Below are positions 41,594-48,408 of a DNA stretch of 48,408 bases, piece by piece (the stretch's first letter is position 1; each line of letters begins with the position of its first letter). This DNA comes from an uncultured Coriobacteriaceae bacterium (lineage in GTDB: Bacteria; Actinomycetota; Coriobacteriia; Coriobacteriales; Atopobiaceae), in NCBI GenBank assembly GCA_902793465.1, contig CADBDT010000028.1, positions 1 to 48,408 on the forward strand, read 5' to 3'. The position numbers and the translations under genes were made by a program. The notes beneath the pieces are model-generated. The model was given only the letters and a program-made list of their open reading frames with translations, was not told the origin of the DNA and ran no database searches.

Positions 41594-43120
41594 ATGGAGC
41601 CGGATTCGAGCTATGCGGTGCAAATGCATGGCATAACCAAACGCTTTGGAAACTACACCGCCCTGAGTCAAGTGGACCTTAACGTGCGCAAGCAATCCGT
41701 GCATGCCATTCTTGGCGAAAACGGCGCTGGCAAGACCACGCTCATGAACATCCTGTACGGACTGTATCAGGCCGACGAGGGCACGATATACCTCAACGGA
41801 ACCCCGCATAGCATTACTGGGCCAAACGAGGCAATAAGCAATGGCATTGGCATGGTGCACCAACACTTTATGCTGGTGGAGAACTTTACCGTTACCGAAA
41901 ACATAATGCTTGGTGACGAAGTGTGTGGACCAGCCGGCACGCTGGACATGCGTATGGCTCGCAAGCAGGTGCTTGACCTTGTGGAGCAATATGGCTTTGA
42001 GGTAGACCCGGACGCGCGCATAGAAGACATATCGGTTGGTATGCAGCAGCGCGTGGAAATCCTAAAGGCGCTCTTCCGCGGTGCCCAGACGCTCATATTG
42101 GACGAGCCCACGGCCGTGCTCACGCCACAGGAAATAGACAAGCTCCTCCAGATTATGGACGATCTTGTGGCCTCGGGAAAGACCATAATAATAATTACGC
42201 ATAAGCTCAAGGAGATCCTGCGTTCCGCCGACGAGTGCACCATAATACGCCGGGGCGAGTACATGGGAACGGTGGACGTTTCGCAGTCCAGCGAAGAGGA
42301 CCTTGCTGCAAAGATGGTCGGTCGCAACGTAAACCTTAAGGTGGAGAAGACCCCCGCCACTCCAGGCGAGGTCGTGCTCGATGTAAACGGCCTGGTGGTG
42401 CGCGACGACCGCGGCATCGAGCAGGTGTGTGGCCTGGATCTTAAAGTGCGTGCGGGAGAGATAGTGGGAATAGCGGGCATAGACGGAAACGGCCAGGAGG
42501 AGCTCGTAAACGCCATAGTGTCCATGACAAAAGCAGAGGCGGGAACCGTTGTTGTGGGGGAGGAGATTCAGAACACCTCACCACGAAACGCCATCGCGCA
42601 CGGGGTTTCCACCATACCGTCCGACCGCCACCGTTGGGGTCTGGTGCTTCCCATGATGGTTTCCGAAAACAGCGTGCTCGAACAGCATGACAAGAGCAGC
42701 TTTGGCAAGGGAATCATGCTCGACTACAACAAGATGCACGAGTATACGTCCATGCTCATAAAGGAGTTTGACATACGGCCATCGGGTTGCGAGGACGAGC
42801 GTATAGCAGGGCTTTCGGGCGGCAACCAGCAAAAGGTAATCATAGCCCGCGAGGTAACGCAGGCCCCCAAGCTGCTCATAGCGTTTCAGCCCACGCGAGG
42901 GCTCGATGTTGGCGCGATCGAGTTCGTTCACAAAACGCTCATCTCCGAGCGCGATCGTGGCGCGGCGATTCTGCTCGTGTCGTACGAGCTCGATGAGGTA
43001 ATGGACGTCTCGGACACAATCGCCGTTATATACCACGGAAAGATCGTGGGAACGTTTGAACAGGGAACGGTAGGCGAGGAAGAGCTTGGCCTTTATATGG
43101 CAGGGGGCGGTGCGAAGTGA
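41594..43120 (+). CDS. Nucleoside ABC transporter ATPase, two nucleotide-binding domains
   Basis: 508 residues from ATG 41594 (GAGAGGAGAGGC upstream), the usual size for the RbsA/MglA/YufO class. Domain 1 (about 8-245): GENGAGKTTLMN, Q-loop MVHQHFMLV, signature ISVGMQQRVEILKAL, Walker B LILDEPTAVLTPQE and IITHKL. Domain 2 (about 260-500): GIAGIDGNGQEEL, signature LSGGNQQKVIIARE and the typical degenerate Walker B LLIAFQPTRGLDVGAIEF. The MVHQHFMLVENFTVTENIMLG block is diagnostic of the BMP/nucleoside subfamily as opposed to sugar importers. The GTGA overlap with the next gene couples it to the permease. Confidence 0.94.
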   Translation: MEPDSSYAVQMHGITKRFGNYTALSQVDLNVRKQSVHAILGENGAGKTTLMNILYGLYQADEGTIYLNGTPHSITGPNEAISNGIGMVHQHFMLVENFTVTENIMLGDEVCGPAGTLDMRMARKQVLDLVEQYGFEVDPDARIEDISVGMQQRVEILKALFRGAQTLILDEPTAVLTPQEIDKLLQIMDDLVASGKTIIIITHKLKEILRSADECTIIRRGEYMGTVDVSQSSEEDLAAKMVGRNVNLKVEKTPATPGEVVLDVNGLVVRDDRGIEQVCGLDLKVRAGEIVGIAGIDGNGQEELVNAIVSMTKAEAGTVVVGEEIQNTSPRNAIAHGVSTIPSDRHRWGLVLPMMVSENSVLEQHDKSSFGKGIMLDYNKMHEYTSMLIKEFDIRPSGCEDERIAGLSGGNQQKVIIAREVTQAPKLLIAFQPTRGLDVGAIEFVHKTLISERDRGAAILLVSYELDEVMDVSDTIAVIYHGKIVGTFEQGTVGEEELGLYMAGGGAK

Positions 43121-44277
43121 GCGGACTCGTAAAGTTTTTGAGGCGTCCGATTGCGAGCACCCTCGTGGCGGTGCTTGTTGGCCTTCTAATTGCCATACTG
43201 CTTGTGCTGGTTACCGGCTACGATCCGCTTCAGACCGTAGCGACTTTGGTGCACGGTGTGTTTGGAAGCCCGAAGTACATAACAAACGTAATAATTAAGG
43301 CAACACCCATACTGCTAACCGGCGTTGCCGTCTCGTTTGCGTTTAGAACAGGCCTGTTTAACATAGGCGCGGAGGGCCAGTACATTTTGGGAACCATCGT
43401 TGCCACCATTGTGGGCGTTAGCGTTAACCTGCCTGCAGTCTTGCAGATTCCCCTGGTGGTGCTTTCGGGTGCCTTGGGCGGCGCGTTGCTTGGCGCCCTT
43501 ATCGGTTTCCTTAAAGCGCGACTTGGAATCCATGAGGTAATTACCTCCATCATGACTAACTGGATCATGCTCTATCTCTGCAACTTTGTGGTCTCGTCGG
43601 AGGCATTCCACAACCCCAACTCCAATACGGCATATCCCATAAACCCCTCCGGATACACCATGATCCTTCCTCAATGGAAGGTGTCCGACGAGGGCATAGA
43701 GTATTTGCTGCAGCATCCCTGGTTGCGCGATGTGCTTCTAAAGACGGACCTCAACGTGGGCTTTTTGGTAGCGGTGTTCGTGGCCATTGTTGTGGGAATC
43801 CTGCTCAAGCGCACGAAGCTTGGATACCAGCTTCGTGCCGTGGGACTCAACAAGGACGCCGCTCGTTTCTCGGGCATTGCCGTGGAAAGGAGCGTTGTGT
43901 TGTGCATGCTCATTTCGGGCGGCATCTGCGGTCTGGCGGGAGCGCTCAACATAACGGGAATTAATCCTCATACCCTTTCGACCCTTGTTGCCCAAGAGGG
44001 ATACGGCTTCAATGGCCTTTCCGTGGCCTTTATTGCGGGTTGCTCGACGGTGGGCTGCATTCCCTCGAGCCTGTTTTTCTCTGCCCTCATGTACGGCGGT
44101 ATGACGGTGCAGCAGGTGGTTGGCGTTCCTTCCGAAATCATAAACATAATGATTGGCATCATCGTATTCTTTACCGCAATACCCAGCATGGCACCATGGA
44201 TTGCCGATGCCATCGAGCGCAGGAGGTCGCGCGAAAACAAGAATCTGGCACAGGAGACGAAGGGGGAGGAGGCATAG
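43117..44277 (+). CDS. Nucleoside ABC transporter permease 1
   Basis: 386 residues from GTG 43117, overlapping the ATPase stop by four bases. About eight to ten hydrophobic segments, beginning STLVAVLVGLLIAILLVLVTG. Branched-chain/ribose-type permease (BPD_transp_2) motifs: VSFAFRTGLFNIGAEGQYILGTIVA, GALLGALIGFLKARLGIHEVITSIMTNWI and GISVAFIAGCSTVGC-like (GLSVAFIAGCSTVGCIPSSLFFSALMYGG). An extracytoplasmic loop of about 60 residues sits in the middle (SEAFHNPNSNTAYPINPSGY...). It corresponds to YufP/NupP of Gram-positive nucleoside importers. Confidence 0.93.
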   Translation: MSGLVKFLRRPIASTLVAVLVGLLIAILLVLVTGYDPLQTVATLVHGVFGSPKYITNVIIKATPILLTGVAVSFAFRTGLFNIGAEGQYILGTIVATIVGVSVNLPAVLQIPLVVLSGALGGALLGALIGFLKARLGIHEVITSIMTNWIMLYLCNFVVSSEAFHNPNSNTAYPINPSGYTMILPQWKVSDEGIEYLLQHPWLRDVLLKTDLNVGFLVAVFVAIVVGILLKRTKLGYQLRAVGLNKDAARFSGIAVERSVVLCMLISGGICGLAGALNITGINPHTLSTLVAQEGYGFNGLSVAFIAGCSTVGCIPSSLFFSALMYGGMTVQQVVGVPSEIINIMIGIIVFFTAIPSMAPWIADAIERRRSRENKNLAQETKGEEA

Positions 44278-44278
44278 T

Positions 44279-45196
44279 ATGCAAACTGTAATACTGCTTT
44301 TGGGCATAACGCTTATGTATGCGACGCCGCTCGTGTTTGGCGCTTTGGGCGGAGTCGTTTCGGAACGCGCAGGTGTAACAAACATTGGCATTGAGGGAAT
44401 GATGGTCATCGGTGCCATATCCGCTGCGGTTACGGGCTACTTTACCCAAAACCCATGGATTGCCTTTATTGTTGCGGGGCTCTTTGGCGCCCTTATGGCG
44501 CTGCCGCACGCAATTGCCTCGGTCTCCTTTGCAGCCGACCAGACGGTATCGGGAGTGGCAATAAACCTGCTTGCGCCTGGCATTGCCCTGTTCGCATGCA
44601 GGCGTTTTTTCGACGGTGCGGCAATGTCGCCAATGGTGGTAAAGCTCCCTCGAATCCTTGGAGAAGAATGGATGAAGGGGACGTCGTGGGCCAACCTCAA
44701 CGTTAACGTATCTACCGTAATTGCAATACTGCTTGCCATCCTCGTGTGGTTTGTTATGTACAAGACCAAGTGGGGTCTGCGCATGCGTGCGGTGGGCGAG
44801 CACCCGGCGGCGGCAGACACCCTGGGCATCAATGTATACAAGACACGCTACATATGCGTCCTTATTAGTGGTATGCTCGCGGGGTTTGGCGGAGCCTCCG
44901 TTACCATTGGCATTATTTCCCGATTTACGCAGACGGCGATTGCAGGACAGGGCTTTATAGCGCTCGCGGCTGTTATCTTTGGCAAATGGACTCCCTTTGG
45001 GGCGTGTGGGGCGTGTGCGCTCTTTGGTGCCACCCAGGCACTTGCCATTATTTTGGGCGGTGGCGAGCTTCCCATTCCGTCTACGGTTCTATCTATGTTG
45101 CCCTACGTTATGACCATCGTCGTGCTGGTGCTGTTTGTTGGCAAGTCGGTGGCGCCCAAGGCGGATGGCGTGCCATACATTAAGGGATCGCGGTAG
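44279..45196 (+). CDS. Nucleoside ABC transporter permease 2
   Basis: 305 residues from ATG 44279, one base after the previous stop, with GGGGGAGGAGG overlapping that gene's end. The start fits a protein that opens with a membrane helix (MQTVILLLGITLMYATPLVFGALGG). BPD_transp_2 motifs: VVSERAGVTNIGIEGMMVIGAISAA, ADQTVSGVAINLLAPGIALF, KTKWGLRMRAVGEHPAAADTLGINVYKTRY and GQGFIALAAVIFGKWTPFGA. It corresponds to YufQ/NupQ and pairs with permease 1. It is the last gene of the importer operon; a large family B palindrome starts 36 bases later. Confidence 0.93.
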   Translation: MQTVILLLGITLMYATPLVFGALGGVVSERAGVTNIGIEGMMVIGAISAAVTGYFTQNPWIAFIVAGLFGALMALPHAIASVSFAADQTVSGVAINLLAPGIALFACRRFFDGAAMSPMVVKLPRILGEEWMKGTSWANLNVNVSTVIAILLAILVWFVMYKTKWGLRMRAVGEHPAAADTLGINVYKTRYICVLISGMLAGFGGASVTIGIISRFTQTAIAGQGFIALAAVIFGKWTPFGACGACALFGATQALAIILGGGELPIPSTVLSMLPYVMTIVVLVLFVGKSVAPKADGVPYIKGSR

Positions 45197-45232
45197 GGGG
45201 TCGTCTGAAAGAGGCGCCGTGCCTGCAGCCCT

Positions 45233-45434
45233 GCCCCTAAACAAAGGCCGAATCCTTTTGGCACCATGGACAAGCGCCGTGCTCAAACAGTCCTCGCGAA
45301 GACTGCACACGCGGTCGCTCCGCTCCTCGCGCGAGTTGAGTACCCCTAACCTTTTTGGTTACCCCTCGCTACCTGCGGAACTGCGCGCGGCTGCTTTCCA
45401 TGGCGCCTCGCGGATTCGGCCTTTGTTTAGGGGC
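45233..45434. repeat. Long structured palindrome, family B copy 2
   Basis: 202 bp after the nucleoside operon. Outer arms GCCCCTAAACAAAGGCCGAA (from 45233) and GGATTCGGCCTTTGTTTAGG (to 45434) pair perfectly. The conserved inner blocks are at about 45260-45298 and 45373-45402. The middle is longer than in the other copies and holds a second hairpin (CGCGGTCGCTCCGC and CTCGCGCGAG). Confidence 0.85.
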
Positions 45435-45443
45435 GGGGCTGTT

Positions 45444-45499
45444 GGACAAAGGGGACGGGGGAGTCCCGGGTGGGACAAACTCCCCCGTCCCCTTTGTCC
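45444..45499. repeat. 21-bp-arm GGGGAC-class inverted repeat
   Basis: GGACAAAGGGGACGGGGGAG T (45444-45464) pairs perfectly with the arm 45479-45499 (ACTCCCCCGTCCCCTTTGTC C); 14-base loop. It lies between convergent genes, 10 bases past the family B element, and may act as a bidirectional transcription barrier. Confidence 0.75.
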
Positions 45500-45523
45500 T
45501 GAGCAAAGCGATTTCGTGCGCTG

Positions 45524-46408
45524 CTATTCTCCCGATCCTTGCGTGGAGCCTTCGGCGTTTTCTTCGGCGGGGGCGTCCTGCACAACCTTGCTTACGTCCT
45601 CTATGAGGGAGGTTGCGTCGATGGCCTCGCTCTTAACGTTTTCGGGTATGGCGGTAACCTTGGCATCCGTCTTTCCGTAGTCCTTTACTGTGGCGTTTAG
45701 CTCAATGGAGCCAGAGAACATGGTCTCGTTGCCTTCGGTGGACTGCGAGTTGTCGTTCGAGTTGGAGCTCACCTTATAAGTAATGCCGGTGAGCATGCAG
45801 TTCTTGTTGTAGGAATACACGATATCTGCTCCGCTCAGCGCGCTCTTAACGCCCTCTGCAAGCGATCCGCCCAAAGAGTTGGTAAGGCTGTTTTGGGTCC
45901 CCGTTATCGTGTCGGCAAAAGTGCTTCCAGACAACACGAGGTTGTATCCATCGTTTGTGGTCTCAAAATTTGCCTCAGAGAGCGCCGGGTTCTCTATGAG
46001 AGTCTTGCAAAGAAGGCCCGAGTCGGTTGTAAGCTTGTACCAGACGGTCGTGTCTCCAATTTGTGCGGATGTATAGGTGTTGTACTTGCCGTCCTTGTCC
46101 TTTTCGACGTACATTTCGCTCTTGCTCTGGTCGCTTTCCGACAAGCCGGTGGTAATTGTGGCATGCGCGTTGTCTCCCGCCACGTTTGCGCTTTCGGTGT
46201 AGTTTATGGTGCCCGACGTACCAAGTGCATCCATGGATACAGAGAGCTGCGTTTCTGCACTGTAGTTGCCGTGGTCGTTGTTTGCGTTAAACCGCTCGAT
46301 GAGCTCCTTTGCGTTCTTGGGAGGCTGTGCGACACATGCCGTTAGGCCGCAGATGGCAAGCGAGCTTGTTAGTGCTGCGCAAATAAAACGTTTCCCCATG
46401 TCAAACAT
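45524..46408 (-). CDS. Putative lipoprotein, LppX/DUF6612-like
   Basis: 294 residues on the minus strand; GGGAAGGAACAGC lies before ATG 46408, with a second possible start three codons on (MGKRF). The signal peptide is GKRFICAALTSSLAICGLTAC with lipobox LTAC. The mature part starts AQPPKNAKELIERFNANND and alternates Ser/Thr/Asn-rich strands: STINYTESANVAGDNAHATI-like, KYNTYTSAQIGDTTVWYKL, TGITYKVSSNSNDNSQSTEGNETMFSGSIELNATV. This resembles the beta-sheet lipoproteins of the LppX/LprG or DUF6612 type, which hold lipids or have unknown ligands. The last 30 residues are an acidic tail. The assignment rests on general pattern only. Confidence 0.75.
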   Translation of the reverse strand: MFDMGKRFICAALTSSLAICGLTACVAQPPKNAKELIERFNANNDHGNYSAETQLSVSMDALGTSGTINYTESANVAGDNAHATITTGLSESDQSKSEMYVEKDKDGKYNTYTSAQIGDTTVWYKLTTDSGLLCKTLIENPALSEANFETTNDGYNLVLSGSTFADTITGTQNSLTNSLGGSLAEGVKSALSGADIVYSYNKNCMLTGITYKVSSNSNDNSQSTEGNETMFSGSIELNATVKDYGKTDAKVTAIPENVKSEAIDATSLIEDVSKVVQDAPAEENAEGSTQGSGE

Positions 46409-46510
46409 GCTGTTCCTTCCCTCGACTGTTTATAAAAGCAAGCTTATAAACAAGTCCGCCTGGGCGTGCTCGCTCGGGCGGACTCTTAATACATATGCAA
46501 TTGGCTGCGC

Positions 46511-46813
46511 CTATGCCTCAATGGTAAACACATCGGCGAGACCGGTCATGTCGAATACCTCGCTGACCTCCTCGTTGGGGTGCAGGAGCAGCATCTTGCC
46601 GCTACGCTGCGCGGCAATCTTCTCGGTGCTAACCAGAACACGAAGACCAGCGGACGAAATGTAATCCAGGTCGGTGAGGTCGATTACGAACTCATTGGTG
46701 TCGGCTGGCAGTCCCTGAATGGTAGACTCGAGATCGGGGCTGGTGGCAACGGAAAGTTTTCCATTAAGAGCAATAGTTGCCTTGTTTCCGTCTTGAGTAA
46801 CAGAAATCTCCAT
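46511..46813 (-). CDS. STAS-domain protein (anti-sigma factor antagonist type)
   Basis: 100 residues from ATG 46813 on the minus strand, with AAAGGGAGACAAC upstream; the upstream in-frame ATG at 46870 lacks one. The whole protein is one STAS domain: MEISVTQDGNKATIALNGKL at the start, EFVIDLTDLDYISSAGLRVLVSTEKIAA with the conserved serine (Ser53/54) phosphorylated in SpoIIAA/RsbV-like antagonists, and MLLLHPNEEVSEVFDMTGLADVF. Such proteins bind and release anti-sigma kinases. No RsbW-like kinase or sigma factor gene is in the window, except possibly the HATPase-like tail of the ATPase at 38954-40060. Monocistronic and divergent from the GH3-fold gene. Confidence 0.9.
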   Translation of the reverse strand: MEISVTQDGNKATIALNGKLSVATSPDLESTIQGLPADTNEFVIDLTDLDYISSAGLRVLVSTEKIAAQRSGKMLLLHPNEEVSEVFDMTGLADVFTIEA

Positions 46814-46946
46814 GTTGTCTCCCTTTTGCGTTGCTTCATTGGTTTTTACAACTGGAACACATTGTACCATTTGTATTGTTTAACACACGGCTACAGTATG
46901 ACTATTCTTGACCGATGTACAATAAGCAGCCCGATAAGCGGAGACG

Positions 46947-48248
46947 ATGGGAAATACGATGGGTCAAAACGGTAACAGGGCTGGTAGTTCGGCCGATGTG
47001 AGGCCGCACAAGCGCACTGGCGCGCCACATAAAGGTGCACCGTCGCGTAGCGGTTCGTCGTTGCCGCGCTTTGTTGTCGTGTTCGTTGTTATGGCGCTTG
47101 TTGGGATTGTGGGCTTCTCTATTTGGCGCCAGGCCGACGAACAGGGCAGGGTAGAGCAGCAGAGAGCCGCTATAGAGTCGCAGCATAAAGAGATGATTCT
47201 TGACCCAAAGGTAAAACGGCTCATAGATGGTCTTACCCTCGAACAAAAGGTTGCGCAGCTCTTTGTTGCCTCACCGGAGTCGGTGGCAGATGTCGAGCTG
47301 GCAGTTGCGGCGGGAGAAACAACACGACAGGCACTTACCACCTATCCTGTTGGAGGGCTTCTGTACCAATCCGGTAATCTCCAGACTCCCGAGCAGACCA
47401 AGGAAATGCTGCGCAGCTCGCAGAACTACGTTAAAGACGCATGTGGAATACCGCTCTTTACGTGCATAAGCGAGGAGGGTGGAGATTATTCGCCCGTTGC
47501 GCAAAACGAAGCCTTTGACGTTCCTGCGGTGGAAAACGCGGCTACGCTGGGGTCGTTGGACGACGAAGAAAAAGTGCGGGATGCAACGCGTGCTATAGCG
47601 GGATATCTTAGCGACCTTGGGTTTAACACCAACCTGGCACCTGTGGCAAGCGTTTCCTCGGATACGGGCGATTCCAGATCGTTTGGCAAGGATGCCAACG
47701 TGGTTGGAAAGCTGGTGCGAGTGCAGGTTGGAGAATACGGACGCGCGCGCATGTTGTGCTGCCCCAAGAGCTTTCCTGGGGTGGACGGATGCGATGCGTC
47801 GGGCGCTGGCACAAGCACTTCCTCGCTAACTTCCGACGAGCTATTTAATGGCCCGGTCGTGCCTTTTGTTGGCGCCATAGACAAGGGCGCCCCTCTTGTG
47901 ATGGTTGGGAGCACAAGTTGTGCAGGATTGGGTGACGGTGCGGGGTCGGTTCCCGCATGCATGAGCGCAGACGTAATAGAGGGGCTGCTACGGGAGCGGG
48001 CAGGTTTTGACGGCGTTGTTATAACCTGTCCCATGGACAAGAAGTCAGTTTCCAATGCGTGCAATTCCGCCGACCAAGCGATAAAGGCTATCGAGGCAGG
48101 AGCAGATATGGTTCTGCTCCCGTCGGACTTTAAGGCGGCGTACAAGGGCCTGCTTGTCGCGGTTAAGCAAGGCAAGATAAGCGAGGAGCGCATAGACGAG
48201 TCGCTTGGGCGAATTATTAGCGCAAAGCGGGAGTACGGACTCGTGTGA
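46947..48248 (+). CDS. Membrane-anchored GH3-fold protein lacking catalytic residues
   Basis: 433 residues. A basic N-terminal tail is followed by a membrane anchor (RFVVVFVVMALVGIVGFSIW, about 41-60), so the domain is extracytoplasmic. From about 90 it follows the GH3/NagZ barrel: LTLEQKVAQLFVASPE, YPVGGLLYQSGN, CISEEGGDYSPVA, LGFNTNLAPVASVSSDTGDSRSFGKD, RMLCCPKSFPGVDG, LLRERAGFDGVVITCPMDKKSV, KAIEAGADMVLLP. In active NagZ these read QEGGR, KHFPGHG and (V/I)(I/T)DDL; here Arg is Asp180, the KHFPG His is Ser275, and the nucleophile Asp is Cys361. It therefore probably binds a glycan or scaffolds without hydrolysing. The start may be ATG 46947 or 46959. Confidence 0.85.
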   Translation: MGNTMGQNGNRAGSSADVRPHKRTGAPHKGAPSRSGSSLPRFVVVFVVMALVGIVGFSIWRQADEQGRVEQQRAAIESQHKEMILDPKVKRLIDGLTLEQKVAQLFVASPESVADVELAVAAGETTRQALTTYPVGGLLYQSGNLQTPEQTKEMLRSSQNYVKDACGIPLFTCISEEGGDYSPVAQNEAFDVPAVENAATLGSLDDEEKVRDATRAIAGYLSDLGFNTNLAPVASVSSDTGDSRSFGKDANVVGKLVRVQVGEYGRARMLCCPKSFPGVDGCDASGAGTSTSSLTSDELFNGPVVPFVGAIDKGAPLVMVGSTSCAGLGDGAGSVPACMSADVIEGLLRERAGFDGVVITCPMDKKSVSNACNSADQAIKAIEAGADMVLLPSDFKAAYKGLLVAVKQGKISEERIDESLGRIISAKREYGLV

Positions 48249-48282
48249 TTGCATTCGCGCACGGTGACGGGTCTCGGACCCT

Positions 48283-48408
48283 GCCCCTAGACAGAGGCCG
48301 AATCCTTCCGGCGCCATGAACAAGCGCCGTGCTCAGACAGTCCTCACTTCGTTGCGGAACTGCGCGCGGCTGCTTTTCATGGCGCCTCGCGGATTCGGCC
48401 TCTGTCTA
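48283..48408. repeat. Long structured palindrome, family B copy 3, cut by window edge
   Basis: Starts 35 bases after the GH3-fold gene and runs into the right edge. TAGACAGAGGCCGAATCC (from 48288) pairs exactly with GGATTCGGCCTCTGTCTA at the end, and the inner blocks match copies 1 and 2 with few changes. It has the shortest middle of the three. Confidence 0.8.

Noticed and set aside
1246..48408. CRISPR array or clustered tandem direct repeats
   Set aside because: The repeats are dispersed inverted repeats, not regularly spaced direct repeats, and no cas genes are present.

Overview
The window is about 48 kb of chromosome from a moderately GC-rich Gram-positive actinobacterium. Gene content and order (rplS-rnhB, yraN-comM-dprA-trmFO-xerC, rpsB-tsf-pyrH-frr-uppS-cdsA-dxr-rseP-ispG-proS), Cna_B surface proteins with a degenerate sortase signal, DUF6273 and DUF5684 proteins, and 'GGGGAC...GTCCCC' intergenic hairpins all suggest a host-associated Coriobacteriia member (Atopobium/Olsenella-like). 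That placement is inference. TAG, TGA and TAA all act as ordinary stops in the housekeeping genes.

Layout. 1-2.7 kb: 3' end of a Cna_B-repeat adhesin and a DUF6273 lipoprotein, each followed by a ~200 bp nested palindrome. 2.75-9.6 kb: rplS, rnhB, then a tight run for DNA uptake and processing (yraN, comM, dprA), tRNA methylation (trmFO) and chromosome-dimer resolution (xerC). 10-20.7 kb: a dense run for translation (rpsB, tsf, frr, proS), UMP kinase (pyrH), phospholipid and polyprenyl synthesis (uppS, cdsA), the MEP isoprenoid pathway (dxr, ispG) and an unusual site-2 protease (rseP). dxr and ispG help make the precursor that UppS lengthens. 21-21.8 kb: a DUF5684 membrane protein and two tRNAs.

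21.8-27 kb is a gene-poor, decayed accessory island next to the tRNAs. It holds a SHOCT protein, an EcsC remnant, a small HTH gene, two minus-strand small ORFs interrupted only by TAG, and an intact YefM-YoeB toxin-antitoxin pair with a recognisable TGTACA operator. 27-32.8 kb: a papain-like surface protease split by a single frameshift, a membrane protein, an M18 aminopeptidase and a phosphofructokinase. 33-37 kb: a fused 23S rRNA methyltransferase (RlmKL type), another small ORF with two in-frame TAG codons, a membrane-anchored HAD phosphatase and tRNA-Val. 37.3-45.2 kb: two ABC systems, a polar amino-acid importer (fused receptor-permease plus an ATPase with an odd C-terminal domain) and a BMP-type nucleoside importer (receptor, double ATPase, two permeases). 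45.5-48.2 kb: a lipoprotein, a STAS regulator and a GH3-fold protein that has lost its catalytic residues.

The most distinctive feature is the set of intergenic palindromes. At least three families recur, nearly always just past a gene's 3' end. Within a family the core is conserved, while the outer arms differ between copies yet still pair with each other.
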